From positions 1 through 32,096 of IMG/VR virus record IMGVR_UViG_3300047557_000678: 32,096 nt of DNA. One strand, 5' to 3'. The notes under the pieces are model-generated. The model worked only from the letters and a program-made list of their open reading frames with translations. It was not told the origin of the DNA and did not search any database. Position 1 is the stretch's first letter, and each line of letters starts with the position of its first letter. Both the position numbers and the translations under genes were made by a program. The DNA comes from a virus. This document shows, piece by piece, positions 26,732 to 32,096 of the stretch.

Positions 26732-27676
26732 ATGAGCAATGTATCTTTATTCAATCCGTCCCAAGTCCCGGCCTTCGCTCGTAATAATGAACTGTCGGAT
26801 ACCGCCAAAGCCCTAACCGGTGGCGGCGCTGGCGCTGGTATCAAGCGCATCAGTATCAAAGGTGGTGTGTTCCGTCTTGTCTCTGGTGGCAAGGAGATCG
26901 CATCCATCGATGAGCGCCATCTGGATGTCATCATTGTTAAAGCTGCACCCAAGGTCAGCCGTGTGTTCTACATGGCGAAGTACGATGCAGAGAATCCTGC
27001 TGGCCCTGATTGCTGGTCGAACGATGGTGAGAAGCCAGACGCTTCGATTGATTCACCACAAGCAGTAACGTGCATGTCCTGCCCACAGAACATCGCTGGC
27101 AGCGGCAACGGTAACAGCCGTGCATGTCGGTATCAACAACGCCTTGCAGTCGTGCTGGAGAACAACCCAGACGGCGATGTCCTACAGCTAACGCTGCCAG
27201 CGACATCGATCTTCGGCAAGGAAGAAGGCGACAAGCGTCCGCTGCAAGCCTTCGCTCGTTATCTGGCCGTGCAGTCGCCCCCGATTAACCCGGAGCAGAT
27301 TGTCACTCGCATGCGGTTCGACACCAAAGCAGAAGCGCCGAAGCTGTTCTTCCAACCGATGCGTTGGTTGACTGACGACGAGTATGCGGTTGTGCAGCGG
27401 CAAAGTACGACTGCTGATGCACAGCGTGCGGTGGTGATGACCGTGGCTGCTGCGGACGGTATCCAGAAAGCTGCGCCGGTTGCCCTGCCGGGTAAACCAC
27501 CTGCGGTGGAAGAAGACGAAGCACCGGCAAAACCGAAGGCCAAGAAAGCCAAGGCAGAAGTTGTTGAGGACGATGGTTCCGAACCAGAAGTTCGCAAGGA
27601 CTCGGCCAAACCTTCGGCAGTACCGGAGAAGAAGTCGAAGCTGGCCGACATCGTGGCTGACTGGGACGACGAGTAA
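26732..27676 (+). CDS. SSB-like phage protein with zinc site and acidic tail
   Basis: A 314-residue protein starting at MSNVSLFNPSQVPAFARNNE; a GTG four codons upstream has no better site. ISIKGGVFRLVSGG forms a beta core; Cys94, Cys114, Cys117 and Cys132 form a four-cysteine zinc site; LPATSIFGKEEGDKRPLQAF follows. A Lys/Ala/Pro-rich linker leads to an acidic end, IVADWDDE, like the protein-docking tails of single-strand-binding proteins. This phage family is common and functionally unassigned; an ssDNA-binding role is a reasonable inference. Confidence 0.78.
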   Translation: MSNVSLFNPSQVPAFARNNELSDTAKALTGGGAGAGIKRISIKGGVFRLVSGGKEIASIDERHLDVIIVKAAPKVSRVFYMAKYDAENPAGPDCWSNDGEKPDASIDSPQAVTCMSCPQNIAGSGNGNSRACRYQQRLAVVLENNPDGDVLQLTLPATSIFGKEEGDKRPLQAFARYLAVQSPPINPEQIVTRMRFDTKAEAPKLFFQPMRWLTDDEYAVVQRQSTTADAQRAVVMTVAAADGIQKAAPVALPGKPPAVEEDEAPAKPKAKKAKAEVVEDDGSEPEVRKDSAKPSAVPEKKSKLADIVADWDDE

Positions 27677-27791
27677 AACCGAACAGCCCAGCCGGAGGTG
27701 GCGCATATAACACCGGCAGCGGGGGCTGGCATCCTTTCAGGTACGACACTTTATGCCAGTGACCCCGCACCCTACTTACAAGGAGAAGCAA
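27677..27791. other. 115-bp structured intergenic region
   Basis: No gene is supported. CCAGCC (27688-27693) is complementary to GGCTGG (27724-27729), and inside it GGTG/CACC-GGC can pair as well, giving a long bulged stem with a GCGCATATAA apical part. No U-tract follows. It lies between the SSB-like gene and an HTH gene with its own strong ribosome-binding site, so it may be an mRNA processing or attenuation element. Confidence 0.4.
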
Positions 27792-28127
27792 ATGCGATTC
27801 GGAACCGATCCCAAACATCTTGTGCGTCCCGACGATCCTGACACAAGTCATGAAGCTGCTGAACACGTTGATACAACACGGCTGGAACAAATGGTTTATG
27901 AGGCCATTAAAAGTTTCGGTGAGCGTGGGTGCATCAGCGACGAAGTTCGCGCCAAGTTTAGCGGCTACCCATACTCGTCAATTACCGCCCGATACCGTGC
28001 GCTATTAGATAAAGGCTACATCGAAGACACGGGACAACGGCGGCAAGGAAAATCGGGCAGAAACCAGCGCGTCATGCGCATACTTAACGCAGACAAACTA
28101 CATGGCCTACTCTCAAAAAATAATTGA
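27792..28127 (+). CDS. Winged-helix DNA-binding protein
   Basis: A 111-residue protein from the ATG after AAGGAGAAGCAA. An upstream in-frame ATG has no ribosome-binding site. It begins MRFGTDPKHLVRPDDPDTSH and has a winged-helix domain: RLEQMVYEAIKSFGERGCIS, SDEVRAKF and YSSITARYRALLDKGYIEDT, with a basic RRQGKSGRNQRVMRI wing and tail. It resembles small phage regulators that sit before the primase gene. A role at an origin or promoter is inferred. Confidence 0.8.
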   Translation: MRFGTDPKHLVRPDDPDTSHEAAEHVDTTRLEQMVYEAIKSFGERGCISDEVRAKFSGYPYSSITARYRALLDKGYIEDTGQRRQGKSGRNQRVMRILNADKLHGLLSKNN

Positions 28128-28383
28128 CGCGATAACTAAAGCGCCAAAAAGTCCCGGTGTTGTGCTGGGTCGATGGGCAATCTATCTGGACTTTCCAGTA
28201 ACCAAGATTGCCAAGGCGCTGGGTGTGACTCGCCAAACCGTGTACAACTGGTTCACAGGTGAGACGGAAGTATTCGTCGGCTACCAAGAGCGAGTTGAAC
28301 TGATGACCAAAATCATGGCGTCTTCCAAGACTGCCGAAGAAGCATGGAGGAAAATATGCGATCTGTACAACCTACCAGCCTGA
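28102..28383 (+). CDS. Helix-turn-helix protein overlapping the winged-helix gene
   Basis: A 93-residue protein. The helix-turn-helix is at about residues 31-53, DFPVTKIAKALGVTRQTVYN with a WFTG turn, of homeodomain or Cro-like type. It overlaps the preceding gene by 26 bases in another frame and has no clear ribosome-binding site, so translation probably depends on coupling. Two DNA-binding proteins back to back just before the primase suggest origin or early-promoter control. Confidence 0.75.
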   Translation: MAYSQKIIDAITKAPKSPGVVLGRWAIYLDFPVTKIAKALGVTRQTVYNWFTGETEVFVGYQERVELMTKIMASSKTAEEAWRKICDLYNLPA

Positions 28384-28535
28384 CAACAGAAGAACTCATC
28401 AAGCATGCTGACCTGATGCTGCTACGTGGTGAGCTGCCTGAAGACTGGCAGAAAGAAATACTGTCACGCTTAGAAAAACTTATTTACGGCGGCAGCACCG
28501 TCGCCCATGACCCGCGCCAACTCTCCCTGTTCTAA
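28356..28535 (+). CDS. 59-residue protein ending in a sliding-clamp-binding motif
   Basis: A 59-residue protein from the ATG with GAGG 5 bases upstream; an earlier ATG four codons before has no site of its own. A helical body (TEELIKHADLMLLRGELPED, QKEILSRLEKLI) is followed by a short linker and the exact C-terminal pentapeptide QLSLF (55-59). QL(S/D)LF is the consensus by which bacterial polymerases and repair proteins bind the beta sliding clamp. A phage peptide with it could recruit the clamp to phage DNA or block host replication. The binding is inferred, not shown. Confidence 0.68.
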   Translation: MRSVQPTSLTTEELIKHADLMLLRGELPEDWQKEILSRLEKLIYGGSTVAHDPRQLSLF

Positions 28536-28544
28536 AGGACTCCT

Positions 28545-31496
28545 ATGCAACCGCTTGACTTCATGGCGGCGGTTCTACCTCCGCAGGGGAGTGGTTTCTT
28601 CTGCGTCGTGGAACTTACAACAAGAAAAAAGGAACACCAATACAAGGAGACTTTACAAGAACTTGAACCTTTCATTGAGCGTTGCAAACTAAACGGTCAC
28701 GATACGTACTTCGCACTGGGTACATTCAAAGAGGCCGACAGCCGCACATCAGGCAACGTCAACATGGTGAAGTGCATTGCCATCGACGTTGACTGTAATC
28801 ATCCGCAAGACATACCGGATGCGGAAGGTGTAATCAAAACTAAGGCATACCCATCGCCCAAGGCAGGCTTTGAAGCAGTCATTAAGTTTGCCGAGGACGT
28901 TGGGTTGTCTGGTCTTGGTCAGCCGTGGTTCATCCATTCAGGCGGCGGGGTACACGCATACTGGCCACTGAAGGAAGCCATACCTGCATCGGAGTGGAAG
29001 CCTGTAGCGGAGCGGTTTAAACGCCTGTGCTTCGTCAACAAGCTGCACATTGATCCGAATGTCACGGGGGATTCGTCACGCATACTGCGTGTGCCCGGTA
29101 CCACCAATAACGGCGTGAAGAACGGCGTCAAGGTGCGCGGCACAACCAACGTGCGCTTCATGAACGAAGGCGACTTCTTCGACTTCGAAGATATCAAGGC
29201 GCTGGTAGACAAGGGACTGCTTGGTACAGCGTATGAAGCCAAACCGCTGCCGCCTGCGAACGTCATCGAGCTTCCCGGTCAACGGCCTACCGCACCTGCA
29301 CCTACCGGTACAGCGGTCAAGCTGTTCGAGAACAGTGTCACGAAGTTCAAGACCATCCTTGAGAAGACCAAGCAGGGCACAGGCTGCGGTCAGCTTTCAT
29401 ACTACATCGAGAACGCGTCAGACGATGGCATGGAACCGTTGTGGCGTGGGCTGCTGTCGATAGCGCAGAAGTGTGAGGAAGCGCCCAAGGCTGTGGTGTG
29501 GCTGTCCAAGATGCACCCTTACTCCGAAGACCGGATGCAGACCAAGCTGCGGGAGATCAAAGGGCCGTACCCCTGCACCAAGTTCGACTCCGAGAATCCG
29601 GGCGTGTGTACGTCGTGTGTACACTGGGGCAAGATCACCAACCCCTTGGCGCTGGGGCGGCAGTATGCTGTCGAGGTTGCCGAGAAGGTGATCGAAGTCA
29701 CGGTAGACGACAAGGCACGCAAGATACTGCGGCCTGAACCGCCACGCGGCTATGCCTACGGTGCGCACGGCGGCGTGTTCATCGAGAAAGAAGACGAGGA
29801 TGCTGACGGTAACAAGATGAAGCGCCAAGTCATGCTGCTGCCGTACGACTTGTTTCCAGTGGACATCTTGCAGAGCGGAACCGAACACACCGTACACATG
29901 ATGGCTATCCGTGGGAACCAGACGTTTCAGATCACGATGCCGCAGAAGTCAACGGTCAGCAAAGACGAGACGTTAAAGAGTCTGGCCAGCCAAAACATTC
30001 TGGCTTCGTTCGGAGCGGGTAACGACAAGAACCTGTACGACTACATCCGCGCTTGCGTGGAGAAAGTCAGCGTTGAGAAGACACCGATCAAAGTGCCCAC
30101 CAGCTACGGCTGGCAGGAGGACGACACGATGGTGTTCGCTGGCAAGATATACACGGCTAACGGTAACTTCGAAGTGCCGATGCCGGGGCTTGAGAACATC
30201 ATCGCCAACACACAGCCCACAGGCAGCATCGAGGCGTGGCGCGACTTCATTAACCTGCTGATCCACAAGAAAATGTGGAAGCACCTGTGCATCCTGCTGG
30301 CAGGCGCGGGGTCACCGCTGATGCGCTTCACCGGTATCTACGGGCTGACTTACCACGTTGGCTCAACCTACTCCGGTACAGGTAAGTCTCTGGCGCTGGA
30401 GGCTGCGGCTTCAATCTGGGGGCATCCGGTTCACTACCGTACTGGTAAAGGCACATCGCCTGTGGCCATGCAGCAGCGTCTGGGGTTGCTCAACAGCTTC
30501 TCGTTGATCACCGACGAGATCACCAGCAAAAACCGTAAGGACTTTGATTGGTTCGCAGCACACGCTCTGGACATGACAGAAGGCCGAGGCAAGGAGCGTA
30601 TGGAGTCCGGCTCCAACAAGGAACGGATGAACCTGTCTACGTGGATGTCGAACGCCATCATGTCATCTAATACGCACGTTGTGGACTACTTCACCGGGGC
30701 ACAGGATCATGCTGCGGAAGGTGAATTGCGACGCGTGTTGGAGTTCATCATCGATGATGTGCTGACATGGGAGCCGCACGAGATTGAGATTCTCAAATCG
30801 CTACAGCAGAACTACGCAGTAGCGGGGCACATGTTTGTTGAGTTCATGGTGCGCAACGTCTCGACGCTAAAGACCTTTGTACCGCAGGTAGTACAGCGCA
30901 TGTACACGGAGTTCAAGGCTACGAACGACGAGCGTTTCTGGATGGCAGGTATCGGTGCCAACATCGCTGCGGGTATTCTCTGGAGTGATTCGCATGCAGG
31001 GATAGCTAACATCCCGTTGGAACCCATCATCGGCGCGTACAAGGAAGTCGTAGCGTACATGCGCAACAGCATCAAGGACGGTAGCCGCAACGCCGAGGAT
31101 GTGCTGAACAGCTTTACACGTACATACTACGGCAACTTCATCATCGTTAAATTCAACCCAGTAGACGGTGTGCTGGCAGAGCTTGGCAACGGTGGGGCTA
31201 TCGATGCGTCAACGACACGTTCTAACATCATGGGACGCATCGAGCATGGGGTGACGGTGGGCTGCGTGGACTACTACATCGAGGAACGACTGCTCAAAGC
31301 GTTCTGTTCTAGCCTCAGTTTTGGCTATGCGGATTTCAAGCGCCAGCTTGAGCAAGAATTCAACGTCGCATACATGCCGAAGAAAGACATGATGTCACGT
31401 ACCAAGGGGCCACAGATGCGCGTACCTGTGCTGAAGATTACCCGCAGAATCGATGAAGAAGAACTTACGAATCAGCTATCCGTGGCCGCAGCTTAA
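28545..31496 (+). CDS. AEP primase/DUF927 helicase (primase-helicase fusion)
   Basis: A 983-residue protein. The N-terminal primase-polymerase has AIDVDCN (Asp81 and Asp83), SGGGVHAYW with His137, and ILRVPGTTN at about 180. Cys310, Cys344, Cys355 and Cys358 may form a zinc site in the linker. The C-terminal half is a DUF927-type ATPase: SYGWQEDDTMVFAGK entry, Walker A STYSGTGKS (607-615), Walker B SLITDEIT (Asp657/Glu658) and a helical end. It would lay primers and unwind at the phage fork together with the family A polymerase. It is the last large plus-strand gene. No clear Shine-Dalgarno beyond AAAGGACTCCT. Confidence 0.93.
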   Translation: MQPLDFMAAVLPPQGSGFFCVVELTTRKKEHQYKETLQELEPFIERCKLNGHDTYFALGTFKEADSRTSGNVNMVKCIAIDVDCNHPQDIPDAEGVIKTKAYPSPKAGFEAVIKFAEDVGLSGLGQPWFIHSGGGVHAYWPLKEAIPASEWKPVAERFKRLCFVNKLHIDPNVTGDSSRILRVPGTTNNGVKNGVKVRGTTNVRFMNEGDFFDFEDIKALVDKGLLGTAYEAKPLPPANVIELPGQRPTAPAPTGTAVKLFENSVTKFKTILEKTKQGTGCGQLSYYIENASDDGMEPLWRGLLSIAQKCEEAPKAVVWLSKMHPYSEDRMQTKLREIKGPYPCTKFDSENPGVCTSCVHWGKITNPLALGRQYAVEVAEKVIEVTVDDKARKILRPEPPRGYAYGAHGGVFIEKEDEDADGNKMKRQVMLLPYDLFPVDILQSGTEHTVHMMAIRGNQTFQITMPQKSTVSKDETLKSLASQNILASFGAGNDKNLYDYIRACVEKVSVEKTPIKVPTSYGWQEDDTMVFAGKIYTANGNFEVPMPGLENIIANTQPTGSIEAWRDFINLLIHKKMWKHLCILLAGAGSPLMRFTGIYGLTYHVGSTYSGTGKSLALEAAASIWGHPVHYRTGKGTSPVAMQQRLGLLNSFSLITDEITSKNRKDFDWFAAHALDMTEGRGKERMESGSNKERMNLSTWMSNAIMSSNTHVVDYFTGAQDHAAEGELRRVLEFIIDDVLTWEPHEIEILKSLQQNYAVAGHMFVEFMVRNVSTLKTFVPQVVQRMYTEFKATNDERFWMAGIGANIAAGILWSDSHAGIANIPLEPIIGAYKEVVAYMRNSIKDGSRNAEDVLNSFTRTYYGNFIIVKFNPVDGVLAELGNGGAIDASTTRSNIMGRIEHGVTVGCVDYYIEERLLKAFCSSLSFGYADFKRQLEQEFNVAYMPKKDMMSRTKGPQMRVPVLKITRRIDEEELTNQLSVAAA

Positions 31497-31644
31497 ACGC
31501 GGCATGGGGTTCTTTGTTCCCTGCTTGGATACGGAGGCCGTCAGAATAGACGGTCTCCGGGATGCCTTACGCTACCGCATCTTCCACGCCAAAGCCACCG
31601 TAGGTGTTAAGGGCGGGCGGCTTGGGGTTTGGTTTCACCTGTGA
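31453..31644 (+). CDS. Small protein overlapping the primase end
   Basis: A 63-residue protein starting inside the primase gene, overlapping by 44 bases in another frame. It begins MKKNLRISYPWPQLKRGMGF and has FVPCLDTEAVRIDGL and AKATVGVKGGRLGVWF. The YPW-L-G-GFFVP and ARATVG-style pattern recurs in short phage proteins behind primases, supporting the upstream start. Its 3' end overlaps the converging late gene by 38 bases. Function unknown. Confidence 0.62.
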   Translation: MKKNLRISYPWPQLKRGMGFFVPCLDTEAVRIDGLRDALRYRIFHAKATVGVKGGRLGVWFHL

Positions 31645-32096
31645 TGCTTAAAAACTTTTGAGCAATCAATACCTGTTGATCGTCAATGCGTTCCAGTATT
31701 TTGTCTTTCTGTTCTTGCGACAGGTTTGGCAGGCCGATGACACGCCTGCGCACCGTAGCTAATTCACCTAGCTTCTGTTGCACCGCACCTGAAAGCGAAG
31801 AAGCGATCAGTTTGTTGCGGTAGGTATCCAAGAACTCAAGCGCCTCTTTCTTACGCCCTTCCTCTACCAGCCGGTTGAACGTACCCTTGGCCTGCTGAAT
31901 CTCCAACATGCGCTCGTATGCCGCATCGAGCGTGCCTCTACCTTCCACCGGCTGGAACAGACCGCCAATAAACGGTTGCTGATGCAGTTTTTTACTTGGC
32001 TGTTCCACGGCGCTGGCTTCGGTATTTAGTATCGGGTTAGCCAACGACACCAGCGCAATCCCCAGACCGCCTGTGTAACCACGAATCAAATGATCC
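31607..32096 (-). CDS. C-terminal fragment of a large virion protein (LPD38-like)
   Basis: The frame is open to the right window edge, so only the last 162 codons are seen and a nominal start near the edge is not real. It begins HLIRGYTGGLGIALVSL, then has a charged helical domain, with GRGTLDAAYERMLEIQQAKG and QEQKDKILERIDDQ, and a short KPQAARP tail. The HLIRGYTGG segment followed by a helical domain is what I recall at the end of large internal virion proteins with a large-polyvalent-protein domain. It belongs to the late minus-strand operon that continues off the window. Confidence 0.65.
   Translation of the reverse strand, partial: DHLIRGYTGGLGIALVSLANPILNTEASAVEQPSKKLHQQPFIGGLFQPVEGRGTLDAAYERMLEIQQAKGTFNRLVEEGRKKEALEFLDTYRNKLIASSLSGAVQQKLGELATVRRRVIGLPNLSQEQKDKILERIDDQQVLIAQKFLSITGETKPQAARP

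Noticed and set aside
27753-27791. Earlier ATG for the winged-helix gene
   Set aside because: It adds 13 residues read through AAGGAGAAGCAA, which is the real ribosome-binding site of the following ATG.
1-32096. tRNA or rRNA genes
   Set aside because: I saw no cloverleaf with a CCA-end or conserved T-loop GTTCRANYC in a proper context; short T-loop-like matches fell inside coding genes.

Overview
The window is part of the genome of a tailed double-stranded DNA bacteriophage (Caudoviricetes). The left 11 kb, on the minus strand, reads in packaging order: small terminase, large terminase, P22-like portal, a GroES-like protein, scaffold, major capsid protein and a run of small virion-associated proteins. 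The right 20 kb, on the plus strand, is an early/replication block. The small-protein families resemble those of environmental aquatic phages. Moderate-to-high GC, strong GGAGAAG ribosome-binding sites and a phage sigma-like protein suggest a proteobacterial host, possibly Burkholderiales, but this is an inference. No integrase, tail-fibre, tape-measure or clear lysis gene is visible. Both window edges cut minus-strand genes, so the late operon probably continues off both ends of a larger, perhaps circularly mapped genome.

Layout. Positions 1-10.86 kb are late minus-strand genes. Positions 10.86-11.32 kb form a divergent control region holding a leader peptide for the terminase operon, an apparent plus-strand small RNA with its own promoter and terminator, an early promoter, a G-quadruplex motif and structured DNA. 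From 11.32 to 17.16 kb there are early genes of mostly unknown function, separated by six copies of a GGGTCA-N3-TGACCC hairpin. This part includes an acidic zinc-ribbon protein followed by an M20/M28-like metallopeptidase. From 17.2 to 21.5 kb there is a tightly overlapping chain of small regulators: winged-helix and HTH proteins, an XRE/sigma region 4 fusion, zinc-ribbon proteins and a family of shuffled small proteins. From 21.5 to 31.6 kb lies the replication and recombination module: family A DNA polymerase, HExxH protein, Cas4/RecB-like nuclease, HNH protein, SNF2-type helicase, an SSB-like zinc protein, HTH proteins, a small protein ending in a sliding-clamp-binding motif, and a large AEP primase/DUF927 helicase. 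The plus block meets the minus-strand late operon tail to tail at 31.6 kb.

How it may work. Early genes are transcribed rightward from the control region and the terminase and capsid genes leftward. The sigma-like protein is a candidate activator of the late operon. The candidate small RNA is antisense to the terminase leader and carries two CTTCTCC motifs complementary to the GGAGAAG ribosome-binding site used by about twelve early genes. It could therefore connect late and early expression. This RNA, the hairpin family and the clamp-motif protein are the most novel-looking items here.
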